64,000 nucleotides of DNA from Pseudomonas putida (GCF_028682455.1 NZ_JANHLD010000002.1:1240001-1304000), one strand, 5' to 3'; numbered from the stretch's first letter, positions 1-8,954 are shown. Made by a program: numbers and translations. The notes: generated by a model not told the origin, from the sequence alone.

Positions 1-411
1 CCACTGAAGTTCACAGTAGCTGGCGTACAGGGTGTGCTTGCGATTGAACACCAGGTGCGGCTCGCCGACCGCGGTGGTGCGCGTGTCGCTCGAAACCTCC
101 TGCCCGTGCCACAGCAGCTTGGTGATCTGGCCGTTCTCGATACGGTACTCGTGCAATACACCTTTGCTGGCGTTGATGATGTACAGGTAGCCATCGCGCA
201 GCAGGCGAATGCCCAGTGGCTGGCTCTTGAGTGAAAAAGGCATGGACAATTCGCCCGCCGGGTCCGGTTGTTCGACCAGGCCGTAGCGCAGCGGCAGCAA
301 TTGCAGGTGGGTTTTCATCAGCGGGCAGACGCCCAGGGGGGAGCGCACGTCCTTGGCGTTTTTGGCCTGGGCTGCGGTATTGGCGCTGACATGGGGGATT
401 GGGGTGGTCAT
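1..411 (-). CDS. T6SS effector, VasX-type N-terminal region (partial)
   Basis: This is the first 137 codons of a minus-strand gene that continues past the left window edge. The ATG at 411 overlaps the stop of the DUF4123 gene as ATGA, so translation is coupled. The visible part has Cys29-Pro-Leu followed by LLPLRYGLVE at residues 38-47 and a YLYIIN strand, the pattern of the N-terminal region of VasX/BTH_I2691-type type VI effectors. In that family the N-terminus binds the chaperone and VgrG, and the membrane-acting toxin domain lies at the C-terminus, which is outside the window. Toxic activity and immunity gene therefore cannot be judged here. Confidence 0.75.
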   Translation of the reverse strand, partial: MTTPIPHVSANTAAQAKNAKDVRSPLGVCPLMKTHLQLLPLRYGLVEQPDPAGELSMPFSLKSQPLGIRLLRDGYLYIINASKGVLHEYRIENGQITKLLWHGQEVSSDTRTTAVGEPHLVFNRKHTLYASYCELQW

Positions 412-1277
412 GGGCGTCCTTGTCGATCGGTAGCCTGGTGTTCGGCGAGTTCGGCAGCGCGTAGCACGCGGCTCAATGGCGAATTGGAGGTCGGTTCGCT
501 GAGCAGTTGAACGATCTCGGGGAAGTCGCTCACCGGCTGCCCGGCCAAATAGCCGAATACGTTCGCGAACAGGGTGATTTCCTGCTCCGAGCAAAAGCCT
601 CGCTGGTACGCCTTGTCGGCAATTTTTTGCACGTACGGCCGCCATTCGTGCGCAGCGAACCTGGCCATGAACTCTGGAAAATAAGCGTGCATGTGTTCAC
701 CCAGGCGCAAAACGAAATTACGAAACTCCACCTCGCCCAGCGCCGTGAGCTCTTGCTCGGTCAAGCGGTAGGCCGCGGGCTCTGCGATGGCCGGGTCGGG
801 ACGCTCGAGGCAGGTCCAGGTGGCCGCTGCACCATCCGGCAGGCAGACCCTCGCCAGCGGACCGAACCAGCGGGCGCTGCCGGCTTGCGCGGCGAGGCTG
901 AACAGGGGATGCATTACCGCAGGGTCGGCGATGCGCAACATGACTTCACCGCCATGCAGATGTTCGACGCTGAGCAGGCGGCGCCAATGGCCGCAGAGGG
1001 CATGGGCGTCGGCCTCACTGAACAGCAGATAACCCCACTCTTGCCCGGCATGCGCCACCAGGTGCGCCAGCAGGGGGTCATCCGGCCCCTCCAGTGCGAC
1101 CAGATAAGGCGAAATATCGGAAATTTCTTGCCAGCGTGTACTCCAGTACAGGCAATACGGGGCATTGCCCCAACGGTGCAGTTGCTGCGCCAAGCCTGGC
1201 ATGCTCACCCCATCGAGCAACAGGTAGGCCGGCATCCCCCACGGTAGAGCATCGGGCAACGCGAACGACTCATTCAT
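408..1277 (-). CDS. DUF4123 domain T6SS effector chaperone (Tap/VasW type)
   Basis: A 289-residue cytoplasmic protein. DUF4123 proteins load a cognate effector onto VgrG before type VI firing. The N-terminal half has the family look, with a YLLLDG strand near the start, CLYWSTRW, and an acidic SPYLVAL segment. I chose the ATG at 1277 because it overlaps the vgrG stop by eight bases (ATGAATGA); the reading frame stays open further upstream but only inside vgrG. The downstream effector starts inside this gene's stop codon. The vgrG-chaperone-effector order is the usual cargo arrangement and supports the call. Confidence 0.85.
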   Translation of the reverse strand: MNESFALPDALPWGMPAYLLLDGVSMPGLAQQLHRWGNAPYCLYWSTRWQEISDISPYLVALEGPDDPLLAHLVAHAGQEWGYLLFSEADAHALCGHWRRLLSVEHLHGGEVMLRIADPAVMHPLFSLAAQAGSARWFGPLARVCLPDGAAATWTCLERPDPAIAEPAAYRLTEQELTALGEVEFRNFVLRLGEHMHAYFPEFMARFAAHEWRPYVQKIADKAYQRGFCSEQEITLFANVFGYLAGQPVSDFPEIVQLLSEPTSNSPLSRVLRAAELAEHQATDRQGRP

Positions 1278-3297
1278 CGCCTGGCCCACCCGGCTGTGCA
1301 GCAGTGCTGCAAACGGTGCAGATAGGGTGCTTGCCCTGGTTGGCGATACGTTGCGCAGAGGGTAGCAATGGCACCTGAGCCTGCACGCAGGTTGCCTGGC
1401 CACCCGGCAGATTCTTCAGCAGTGCGGCGCCCACTTCGGGCGCGCCGCCGATTTGAACCGGCACGCTGGTCAAGACACCGCCAGGCCCGATCACCAGATG
1501 CTGGCCACCCGCTGTCAAGCTAATGCTGGCACCGGCATCGAGGACCAGGCTGGCCCCTGCCTTGAAGTGCACCTGCTGGCCGGCTTCGACCACCAACGTT
1601 TGCCCGACCCGGGTATGGCTACTGTTGGAGACGTGCAGATAGTCGCTGGCCTTGAGTTCGACCTTGCGATCGCCGGTTACCGTGCGTTGCTCTTCGGCTT
1701 CCAGCACCGCGATGCTGTTGCCCTTGATGGTTTCGCGGCGCTCGTTGCCGACGTCCAGGCGGCTGTCGTGGGTGATGGTTTGCTGCATGTCGCGCTGGGC
1801 ATGCAAGGCGATCAGTTCCTGGCCGCTGCGGTCCTCGATCATCAACTCGTTGTAGCCACCATTGGCGGGCGAGCTTTGGCTGCGCAACACGGTTTTGGTC
1901 TTGTTCGCCGGCAACGGGTACGGCACCGCGTTGACCTTGTTGGGTACGCAACCGGTAATCAGCGGCCGGTCCGGGTCGCCCTCAAGGAAGGTCACCAGCA
2001 CTTCCATGCCCACCCGCGGCACGGTCACCGCGCCAAACTGCTCGCCGGCCCAAGCGGAGGACACCCGCAGCCAGCAACTGCTCTTGTCGCTGCCAAGCCC
2101 GGCGCGGTCCCAGGGAAACTCGACTTTTACCCGGCCGTACTCGTCACAGAAGATCTCCTCGCCAGCCGGCCCGCAAACCCGCGCCGTCTGGGCCACCAGC
2201 GGCGACTGCCGGGTGACCAGCGGGGGGCGGTAGAACACGTCCCAGGGGATGGCGCTGAAGTGGTTGCGGTAGCCCTGGGTGAAGCCGTCGGCTGCCGGGC
2301 GGTCGCTGGGGGTGGACTCCTCGAGCACTTGCGGCTGTTTACCTTCGTGGCTGACGCTGAGCAATAGCCAGCGCGCGTTGCACGACGGGCGCGGATGTTC
2401 GCTCAGGTCGAAATAGTGGCCGCTGCGCAGCGCAGGCTGGTCGCTGTTGCCTTCGCTCACCAGGTAGTCGCTGCGGTGGCGCTCCAGCGCCTCGTTGGCC
2501 AATTGCTCGCCGTGCTTTCGCGACGCTTGCAACAACGGGTAGCGGTAGTCTTCAAGCCGCGGGAAGAAGGCACTGTTTGCCTGGCTTTGCAGCAGCAGCC
2601 TGGGGCGCTTGAAGTCATAGTCGCGTCGGCTCACCGCGCTGGTGCGGGTGCTCAAGCGCTGGGAAAACTGGCTGACCACCGGATGGTCGGCGACCATGGC
2701 GGTGTCTTGCTGGTAGGGCGTTGTGCCTAGGCAGGGGAAATACATCGGGTGGTTGGTGAACACCAGCAGGTGGCCGTCCGGGCTGTGCTGGTGGTGCCAG
2801 GCGATACCCTCTTCGGCGCACAGCCGGCGTACGAAGTCGAAATTGCTTTCGCCGTACTGCGTGCAGTACTCGCGTGGGGGACGGGGGTCGACCTTGAAGA
2901 CGAACGCATCGGCCTGGATACCCTGCCCCTGGAGAACCTGGGTGATGATCTGCGGCACGCTCTGCTGCTGGAAAATCCGCTGGTCGTGACTGAACTGCAG
3001 GTAGTGCAGCGCCGGTACCAGGACCAGTTGATAACGCGTCAGGCGGGTGCCGGGTTCGCCCGCCTCCACCTCTTCGATATGCCCGTGCAGGCCTTCGCCG
3101 TCGAGGCCAAAACGTAGAAATGCGGGTTGGCCGAGCAGGCCCTCCAACTTGACATCGCGGTACTCGCTGACCAGTTCAACCTCGATCGCATACAAACCGC
3201 TGATGGTTTCACTGCCTGCAAAGGCCAGCACCTTGAAGTCGTGACGTACAGCGGGGATTTGCAGCTCGAAATGCGCGGTGTTGGCCGATGCGAACAT
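1270..3297 (-). CDS. vgrG: Type VI secretion tip protein VgrG
   Basis: A 675-residue spike protein that caps the Hcp tube and carries the downstream effector. The order is a gp27-like N-terminal region (FELQIPAVRHDFKVLAFAGSE near the start), a gp5 OB-fold around residues 385-465 (DEYGRVKVEFPWD, then SSCWLRVSSAWAG), and a gp5-like beta-helix of repeating hydrophobic-Gly segments to about residue 625. The short C-terminal tail has two Cys and no enzymatic extension, so it looks like a carrier rather than an evolved effector VgrG. The ATG at 3297 is preceded by AAAGGA at good spacing; 29 further in-frame upstream codons look non-coding. No other T6SS structural gene is in the window, so this is an orphan vgrG module. 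Confidence 0.93.
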   Translation of the reverse strand: MFASANTAHFELQIPAVRHDFKVLAFAGSETISGLYAIEVELVSEYRDVKLEGLLGQPAFLRFGLDGEGLHGHIEEVEAGEPGTRLTRYQLVLVPALHYLQFSHDQRIFQQQSVPQIITQVLQGQGIQADAFVFKVDPRPPREYCTQYGESNFDFVRRLCAEEGIAWHHQHSPDGHLLVFTNHPMYFPCLGTTPYQQDTAMVADHPVVSQFSQRLSTRTSAVSRRDYDFKRPRLLLQSQANSAFFPRLEDYRYPLLQASRKHGEQLANEALERHRSDYLVSEGNSDQPALRSGHYFDLSEHPRPSCNARWLLLSVSHEGKQPQVLEESTPSDRPAADGFTQGYRNHFSAIPWDVFYRPPLVTRQSPLVAQTARVCGPAGEEIFCDEYGRVKVEFPWDRAGLGSDKSSCWLRVSSAWAGEQFGAVTVPRVGMEVLVTFLEGDPDRPLITGCVPNKVNAVPYPLPANKTKTVLRSQSSPANGGYNELMIEDRSGQELIALHAQRDMQQTITHDSRLDVGNERRETIKGNSIAVLEAEEQRTVTGDRKVELKASDYLHVSNSSHTRVGQTLVVEAGQQVHFKAGASLVLDAGASISLTAGGQHLVIGPGGVLTSVPVQIGGAPEVGAALLKNLPGGQATCVQAQVPLLPSAQRIANQGKHPICTVCSTAAQPGGPGDE

Positions 3298-3618
3298 AGG
3301 CTTGTCCTTTAGCGGAGCCCGAAAAAAACGCGACCCCGAACCGGTCAGGCCTGGGTACGCGTCAAATTCCGAAAACGCTAACAAGAAGGACGAAAGATGA
3401 ATGTAGGACTCATCCTCTAAATCGGTAGGACTCTGATGAGATCACTGAGTCGCAGGGCAAGCCTGTCACCGCACCACCGCCAAGGCCCCTACCGTTCCAC
3501 CACGATGTATTTCATCGGTTTGCACCTCCATTTGCGCTGGTCTGCGTCCTTGATTTTACGTAGCATCCTACCCTTTTTCCGCCGGCTGCCCCGTGCCGGT
3601 CCGCTCTTCAGGTAGCCC
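3298..3618. other. Intergenic gap, vgrG / SulP
   Basis: No gene seen. It separates two divergent genes and should hold both promoters. The only structure noted is a 9-base direct repeat, GTAGGACTC, at 3403-3411 and 3425-3433 (22 bases apart), about 110-130 bases upstream of the vgrG start. An open minus-strand frame entering from 3489 is a shadow of the SulP gene. Confidence 0.5.
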
Positions 3619-5064
3619 ATGAAAACACGCTCTATCCGCGCCGATGTCCTGGCAGGCCTCACCACCTCGTTTGCCCTGGTGCCCGAGTGCATCGCCTTTG
3701 CCCTGGTGGCGCATCTCAATCCGTTGATGGGGCTGTATGGCGCATTCATCATCTGCACCCTCACCGCCCTGCTCGGCGGACGGCCGGGGATGATTTCCGG
3801 CGCCGCGGGGTCGATGGCCGTAGTCATCGTCGCGCTGGTGGTGCAGCACGGGGTGCAGTACCTGCTGGCCACGGTGTTGCTGGGCGGCTTGATCATGGTG
3901 GCCTTCGGCGTGCTGCGCCTGGGCAAGCTGGTGCGCATGGTGCCGTATTCGGTGATGCTCGGATTCGTCAACGGCCTGGCGATCATCATTGCCCTGGCCC
4001 AGCTCGAGCACTTCAAGCACGACGGCGCCTGGCTCAGCGGCTCGCCCCTGTACATGATGGTCGGCCTGGTGGCGCTGACCATGGCGGTGGTCTACCTGCT
4101 GCCGCGCCTGACCCGCAGCGTGCCGCCCGCGCTGGTCGCGATCCTGGCGGTCGGCGCCGGGGTGTACCTGCTCGACCTGCCCACCCGCACCCTGGGCGAC
4201 CTGGCCCATATCGCCGGTGGCCTGCCACAACTGGGCTGGCCAGACATCCCGTGGAACCTCGACACCCTGCGCATCATCGCCCCCTACGCCCTGCTCATGG
4301 CCCTGGTAGGCCTGCTGGAAACCCTGCTGACCCTCAACCTCACCGACGAAATCACCGAGACCCGCGGCTACCCCAACCGCGAGTGCGTGGCCCTGGGTGT
4401 GGCCAACATGACCTCGGGCATGTTCGGCGGCATGGGTGGTTGCGCCATGATCGGCCAGACCGCGATCAACCTCAGCTCCGGCGGCCGTGGCCGACTCTCC
4501 GGGGTGGTGGCCGGGGTGATGATCCTGCTGTTCGTGCTGTTTCTCTCGCCGCTGATCGAGCGCATTCCGCTGGCGGCGCTGGTGGGGGTGATGTTCGTGG
4601 TTTCGCAGCAGACCTTCTCGTGGGCCTCGCTGCGGGTGCTGCACAAGGTGCCGACCCACGACATGCTGGCGATCATCGCGGTAACGGTGGTGACGGTATT
4701 CACCGACCTCGCTACCGCAGTATTGATCGGCATTGTCATCGCCGCGATCAACTTTGCCTGGCAACAGGCCCGCGAGCTGTACGCCGACAGCCACCTGGAA
4801 AGCGATGGCAGCAAGCTGTACCGGGTCCACGGCACGCTGTTCTTCGCCTCGACCACGCCGTTTCTGAACCAGTTCGACCCGGCCAACGACCCGGCCCAGG
4901 TCACCCTGGATTGCCAGCACCTGAACTTTGTCGACTACTCGGCCATTGCCGCGCTCAAGACCCTGCGCGAGCGCTACAGCAACAATGGCAAGCACCTGCG
5001 CGTGGTGCACCTGTCCGACCGCTGCAAGCAACTGCTCAAGCGCACCGACCTGCATTACAGCTGA
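3619..5064 (+). CDS. SulP family inorganic anion transporter with STAS domain
   Basis: A 481-residue inner-membrane permease of the SLC26/SulP family, which moves sulfate, bicarbonate or related anions. The N-terminal sulfate-transporter fold spans about residues 10-365 with many hydrophobic helices, opening with the typical DVLAGLTTSFALVPECIAFA. A conserved family stretch lies around residues 250-300 (GMGGCAMIGQTAIN). A short cytoplasmic STAS domain follows at about 395-480 (VTLDCQHLNFVDYSA). The substrate is not decidable: no carbonic anhydrase or sulfate-assimilation gene is adjacent. It is monocistronic and converges on the CAP-domain gene, with only five bases between the stops. Confidence 0.9.
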   Translation: MKTRSIRADVLAGLTTSFALVPECIAFALVAHLNPLMGLYGAFIICTLTALLGGRPGMISGAAGSMAVVIVALVVQHGVQYLLATVLLGGLIMVAFGVLRLGKLVRMVPYSVMLGFVNGLAIIIALAQLEHFKHDGAWLSGSPLYMMVGLVALTMAVVYLLPRLTRSVPPALVAILAVGAGVYLLDLPTRTLGDLAHIAGGLPQLGWPDIPWNLDTLRIIAPYALLMALVGLLETLLTLNLTDEITETRGYPNRECVALGVANMTSGMFGGMGGCAMIGQTAINLSSGGRGRLSGVVAGVMILLFVLFLSPLIERIPLAALVGVMFVVSQQTFSWASLRVLHKVPTHDMLAIIAVTVVTVFTDLATAVLIGIVIAAINFAWQQARELYADSHLESDGSKLYRVHGTLFFASTTPFLNQFDPANDPAQVTLDCQHLNFVDYSAIAALKTLRERYSNNGKHLRVVHLSDRCKQLLKRTDLHYS

Positions 5065-5069
5065 AGGCT

Positions 5070-5921
5070 TTACGGGGCGCCGAACATCGCGGTCCAGTAG
5101 ATCCCGGCATCGCTCTTGGGATCGACCGCATAGGCCGCACCCAGTTCGCGATACTGCGGGTTCATGAGGTTGGCGCAATGGCCAGGGCTGGCCAGCCAGC
5201 CATCGACTACCTTGCGCGGGGTGTCCTGGCCGGCGGCGATGTTCTCGCCGGTCAATTGCCCGGCGTAACCGGCAAGCTCGGCCCGGTCGCCCGGCGTGCG
5301 GCCATCGCGATCCACATGGTCGAGAAAGCTCTGGTTGGCCATCGCCCGGGTGTGGGATTCGGCGGCACCGGCCAGGGTCGCGTTCCAGGCCAGCGGCGTG
5401 GTCGCGGCAAACGCCTGGGAACCGCACTGGCGCTGTTGGCCGCGAGCGGCGTTGATCATCTCCAGCAGCTTCTGGCCTTCGGCCTGCCAGTCGCCAAGAC
5501 GCCCGGCCAGCAACGGCCGCGCCAGCACAATGCGCCAGTCGCGACCTTGCTGGCTCACACCGATATCGACGAACTGCGGGGCGAGTACGACCTGGCAGAA
5601 GCTTTCCTGTACCGCTTGCATCGCCGCCTGGGCGTCGCGGGGGCCGTTGAGCGTGATGGCCTGGACATTGACCATCGGGTAACTGGCCTGCGCCAGCGCT
5701 TCACGCAGATCGACCGGGCCGCTGGCCGGCAGGACCAGGCGCGGGTCGCTGGCCAGTGGCGGCAACTCCAGCGAGGCTTGCCCGCCACAGCGCTGGGCCT
5801 GGCTGCGGTACTTGTTGATCGCATCGACCAACTGCGACGGCTCGCTCGCCTGGGCGGCAGTGGCGAGCGCCAGGGCCAGGGCCAGGCCGGACAGACGCAA
5901 AACGGATGACAGGACGCGCAT
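5070..5921 (-). CDS. CAP (SCP/PR-1-like) domain secreted protein
   Basis: A 283-residue exported protein. Residues 1-24 form a signal peptide (hydrophobic LALALALATAAQASE). The C-terminal half is a CAP domain: SHTRAMANQSFLDHVDRDG, GENIAAG and HCANLMNPQYRELGAAY match the His/Glu cavity motifs of bacterial CAP proteins. The N-terminal 120 residues are a less conserved region with two Cys. I chose the ATG at 5921 because the signal peptide begins there; an upstream in-frame start adds ten polar residues. Bacterial CAP proteins are extracytoplasmic and mostly of unknown activity. It is divergent from the SleB-type gene. Confidence 0.85.
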   Translation of the reverse strand: MRVLSSVLRLSGLALALALATAAQASEPSQLVDAINKYRSQAQRCGGQASLELPPLASDPRLVLPASGPVDLREALAQASYPMVNVQAITLNGPRDAQAAMQAVQESFCQVVLAPQFVDIGVSQQGRDWRIVLARPLLAGRLGDWQAEGQKLLEMINAARGQQRQCGSQAFAATTPLAWNATLAGAAESHTRAMANQSFLDHVDRDGRTPGDRAELAGYAGQLTGENIAAGQDTPRKVVDGWLASPGHCANLMNPQYRELGAAYAVDPKSDAGIYWTAMFGAP

Positions 5922-6059
5922 GCAAATCTCCCTTGAACGGACGGCGTCCATGATGCGCGATGTCGCCCGTCGTCGAACAGCTGGAATGTTTTGAGCGCCG
6001 TGCGGTCGACCTTGTAACGGGAAGTCTTATCTCTCCCCCCGCCACCCAAGGGCCCGACC

Positions 6060-6674
6060 ATGCGCCTTACAACGATTGTAACCTGCCTTTTCCTGACCCT
6101 CGGTTGCCCCTTGGCACTGGCCGCCGAACCCAAGGCCCAAGTCGCCGAAGATAAAGCCGAGGTACTGGAGCACAAAGCGGCCGTGCAACCCGATGCGCCA
6201 CCGGCGCCCAAGAGCAAAGCCATTACCCAGACCGAAGTGCAGGCCGTGGACCCGGCCGGCCAGGCGGCACTGGACGACGCCATTACCTGCATGGCGCGCA
6301 GCATCTATTGGGAATCCAAGGGCGGCCAGTCACGGGACATGGAAGCGGTGGCCAGCGTGGTCATGAACCGCCTGGGCCATGAAGGCTTTCCGGACACGGT
6401 GTGTGGTGTGGTCAAGCAGGGCTCGGAAACCGGCAACTGCCAGTTTTCCTGGTGGTGTGACGGGCGCTCCGACGCGGTCCAGGAAGAGACCCGTTACGCG
6501 ATTGCCAAGGAGATCGCGCGCAAGGCGCTGAACCGCCAGCTGGAAGATCGCACCCGCGGAGCGCTGTACTTTCATGACCGCAACGTGAAACCGGACTGGG
6601 CGCGGGCGTATGTGAAGACCACCGAGACGGGGGATTTCCTGTTCTACAAACCGCGTAACGGGACGGCACGGTAG
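6060..6674 (+). CDS. SleB-type cell wall hydrolase
   Basis: A 204-residue exported protein. Residues 1-21 are a signal peptide, followed by an Ala/Lys/Glu-rich linker to about residue 70. The hydrolase_2 (SleB) domain covers about 80-200, with ARSIYWESKGG carrying the likely catalytic Glu, VVMNRLGHEGFPDTVCGVV, CQFSWWCDG and a C-terminal ALYFHD. SleB-family enzymes are lytic transglycosylases first known from spore cortex lysis; in Pseudomonas they act on periplasmic peptidoglycan. It is a single gene followed by a REP pair. Confidence 0.88.
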   Translation: MRLTTIVTCLFLTLGCPLALAAEPKAQVAEDKAEVLEHKAAVQPDAPPAPKSKAITQTEVQAVDPAGQAALDDAITCMARSIYWESKGGQSRDMEAVASVVMNRLGHEGFPDTVCGVVKQGSETGNCQFSWWCDGRSDAVQEETRYAIAKEIARKALNRQLEDRTRGALYFHDRNVKPDWARAYVKTTETGDFLFYKPRNGTAR

Positions 6675-6687
6675 CCTTGGTGGGTCG

Positions 6688-6793
6688 GTAGGAGCGGGCT
6701 TGCCCCGCGATGAGGCCAGTACAGCCTGCATATTCGGGGTTGCCTGGATTACGGCCGCTTCGCACCCGATCGCGGTACACAGCCCGCTCCTAC
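6688..6793. repeat. REP pair (BIME)
   Basis: The core GTAGGAGCGGGCTTGCCCC followed by GCGAT is at 6688-6711, and a degenerate inverted copy ending AGCCCGCTCCTAC is at 6781-6793. The inverted arm overlaps the last codons and stop of the Rrf2 gene. It sits between two convergent genes, as expected for Pseudomonas REP elements. Confidence 0.85.
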
Positions 6794-7332
6794 TCCGAAA
6801 CATCCACCACGGCAATGTCCCCGGCCTTGCCCGCGCGCCGGTCATTCATCCAGTTGGCCAGTTGCTCGGAAAACGCCGCCGGGGCCTTGCGCCCCACGCG
6901 CCGGGCGATATCGAGAATGGTCTGCTGGGCCAGCGCCTCTTCCATGCGCTTTTGCGCCGTGAGCATCACCGCATGAATGGAGCAGGTGCCTTCCTGCGCC
7001 CAGCTCGGCGGCGAGCCTTCGAACAAGGCGCATCGGTCACGCACGTCCCGGCACTCGAAAATCATCTTGCGCCCGTCGATGGCGGTGACGATATCCAGCA
7101 CGGTGATTTCATCGGCAGGCCGGGCCAGCCGGAAGCCCCCGCGCACCCCTTCGGTGGCGACCACCAGGCCTGCCTTTGCAAGCCGGGTGAAGACCTTGGC
7201 CAGGTACTCCTGGGGCACGCCCTGCAACTCGGCCAGGTCACGCACGCTCGCTTCGCGGCTGTCGCCTCGTTCATCGACCAAAAAGGCCAGGCAGTGGATG
7301 CCGTACTCCACCCCTGCGCTATACAGTGACAT
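6790..7332 (-). CDS. Rrf2 family transcriptional regulator
   Basis: A 180-residue DNA-binding protein. The winged helix covers about residues 1-80 (VRDLAELQGVPQEYLAKVFTRL, then VRGGFRLARP). Cys94, Cys101 and Cys117 stand in the region where IscR, NsrR and RirA bind an Fe-S cluster, so a redox- or NO-sensing cluster is plausible. A C-terminal extension of about 45 residues (DIARRVGRKAPAAFSEQLANW) goes beyond the minimal family length. It is divergent from the flavoprotein gene 298 bases away, its likely target. Confidence 0.9.
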   Translation of the reverse strand: MSLYSAGVEYGIHCLAFLVDERGDSREASVRDLAELQGVPQEYLAKVFTRLAKAGLVVATEGVRGGFRLARPADEITVLDIVTAIDGRKMIFECRDVRDRCALFEGSPPSWAQEGTCSIHAVMLTAQKRMEEALAQQTILDIARRVGRKAPAAFSEQLANWMNDRRAGKAGDIAVVDVSE

Positions 7333-7539
7333 GACAATCTCCGACTAACTTTGTCGTATATGCTAACAGCGATTAGCGCCTTCACGGCTTCCAGCCGTCT
7401 GCCCTGACCGCCGTCCATCGGCTTCCGACCCCACGCATCAGCGCTATATTCTGCGCCAGATGCCAGAAACAGAGCGGTCCGCAGGCAAGGTTACCCGGAT
7501 CGATCGGTGGATCGACAAAAAAAATTCCTTGCCCCCGAA

Positions 7540-7564
7540 AACTACGATCAATACAGTCGTAGTT
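7540..7564. promoter_or_regulatory. Inverted repeat, candidate Rrf2 operator
   Basis: AACTACGA at 7540-7547 and TCGTAGTT at 7557-7564 form perfect 8-base arms around 9 bases. The site is 66 bases upstream of the flavoprotein start. The related string TTTGTCGTATA lies just upstream of the Rrf2 gene near 7351. Assignment to Rrf2 is inference from divergent position. Confidence 0.45.
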
Positions 7565-7630
7565 GTTCGGCGCTGATGGAGCCCTCCCTTCAAAGCCGCA
7601 AACAACAATCTCTTTTATGTGGAGCAGCAA

Positions 7631-8833
7631 ATGAAACAGCACATTCTGATTGTCGGCGCAGGTTTTGGTGGTGTCTGGAGCGCGTTGAGCGCCGCCCGCC
7701 TGCTGGATCGACATGGCCGCAGCGATGTCGCCATCAGCGTCCTCGCGCCGCAAGCGGAACTGCGCATTCGTCCACGCTTCTACGAGCCGGATGTGCACCA
7801 GATGAAAGCGCCGCTGATCGACCTGTTCAATGCCGTGGGCGTGAACTTCATCCAGGGTGCCGCCGATGAAATCGACGTGGCTGGCAAGCGTGTCGGCTAC
7901 ACCGACGCCAACGGCCAGCGAATCACCCTCGCCTACGACCGCCTGGTGATGGCAGCTGGCAGCGGCGTATGGCGCCCCAACCTGGACGGCCTCCACGAAC
8001 ATGCCTTCGATGTCGACCAGATCGAGTCTGCAGCTCGCCTCGAGCAGCACCTCAAGTTGCTGGCCAGCCAGCCCGACTCGGCCGCACGCAACACCGTGGT
8101 GGTCGCCGGCGGCGGCTTCACCGGGATTGAAACCGCCACCGAGATGCCGGCTCGCCTGCGCGCCATCCTCGGCGCCGATACGGCGGTGCGGGTGATCATC
8201 GTCGACCGTGGCGCGAAGATCGGCGCAGCACTGGGTGAAGGCATCAGCCCGACGATCATCGAAGCGTGCCAGGCACTGGGCGTGGAGTGGCGGGTCAATG
8301 CCTCGGTGGCATCGGTGGACGCCAATGGCGTCACCCTCGCCGACGGCCAGCGCATCGAGGCCAGGACCGTGGTCTGGACGGTGGGCGTGCGGGCCAGCTC
8401 GCTGACCGCGCAAGTGCCTGCCGAGCGTGATGCCCAGGGCCGCCTGCATGTGGACCGCAACCTCAAGGTCAAGGGGCAGGAGCATGTCTACGCCGCCGGT
8501 GACGTGGCCTACGCCGCCACCGACGACCTGGGCAACTTCGCGGTGATGTCGTGCCAGCACGCCATCGTCCTGGGCCGCCACAGCGGCAACAACGTGGCCG
8601 CCGACCTGCTCGGCGTGGCCCCGACGCCGTACCGCCAGCCCAAGTACGTGACCTGCCTGGACCTGGGCGCCTGGGGCGCGGTGTACACCGAAGGCTGGGA
8701 CCGCCAGGTGAAGCTGTTGCAGAAAGAGGCCAAGGACCTCAAGACCCAGATCAACACCACCTGGATCTACCCGCCAGCCGCCGACCGCGCCGCCGCACTG
8801 GCCGCCGCCGACCCGTTGATCCCGATCGCCTGA
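7631..8833 (+). CDS. NAD(P)/FAD-dependent oxidoreductase, NDH-2-like
   Basis: A 400-residue flavoprotein of the type II NADH dehydrogenase fold. The FAD-binding GAGFGG is at residues 8-13, the second dinucleotide site GGGFTGIE lies mid-protein, and YAAGDVA closes the FAD site. No C-terminal membrane helix is obvious, although family members associate peripherally with the membrane and reduce quinones or other acceptors. I chose the ATG at 7631, preceded by GGAG; an upstream in-frame ATG adds only four residues. The divergent Rrf2 regulator suggests control by redox or NO stress. The precise electron acceptor is unknown. Confidence 0.85.
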   Translation: MKQHILIVGAGFGGVWSALSAARLLDRHGRSDVAISVLAPQAELRIRPRFYEPDVHQMKAPLIDLFNAVGVNFIQGAADEIDVAGKRVGYTDANGQRITLAYDRLVMAAGSGVWRPNLDGLHEHAFDVDQIESAARLEQHLKLLASQPDSAARNTVVVAGGGFTGIETATEMPARLRAILGADTAVRVIIVDRGAKIGAALGEGISPTIIEACQALGVEWRVNASVASVDANGVTLADGQRIEARTVVWTVGVRASSLTAQVPAERDAQGRLHVDRNLKVKGQEHVYAAGDVAYAATDDLGNFAVMSCQHAIVLGRHSGNNVAADLLGVAPTPYRQPKYVTCLDLGAWGAVYTEGWDRQVKLLQKEAKDLKTQINTTWIYPPAADRAAALAAADPLIPIA

Positions 8834-8843
8834 TACACCTGCC

Positions 8844-8873
8844 GAAGGGCCGCTGATGCGGCCCTTCGCTTTT
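8844..8873 (+). terminator. Rho-independent terminator
   Basis: GAAGGGCCGC at 8844-8853 pairs with GCGGCCCTTC at 8858-8867 around a TGAT loop, followed by GCTTTT. It ends the flavoprotein transcript just after the stop codon. Confidence 0.9.
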
Positions 8874-8915
8874 GTGGGAATCGGACAATTGCGTTGTCAG
8901 ACCGGAGACAGGTAG

Positions 8916-8934
8916 CATTGAGAACGATTCACAC
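8916..8934 (+). promoter_or_regulatory. Candidate Fur box
   Basis: The stretch CATTGAGAACGATTCACAC, 21 bases upstream of the sigma gene, resembles the ATTGAGAA-type half sites of Pseudomonas Fur boxes. The match is partial, and iron control of an ECF/FecR/receptor set is the main support. Confidence 0.4.
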
Positions 8935-8954
8935 TAACATCTGGACTTCCACCG

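Noticed and set aside
3568..5427. A 619-codon minus-strand open frame
   Set aside because: It is the antisense of the SulP gene, rich in Gln, His and Arg without any domain; typical of GC-rich shadows.
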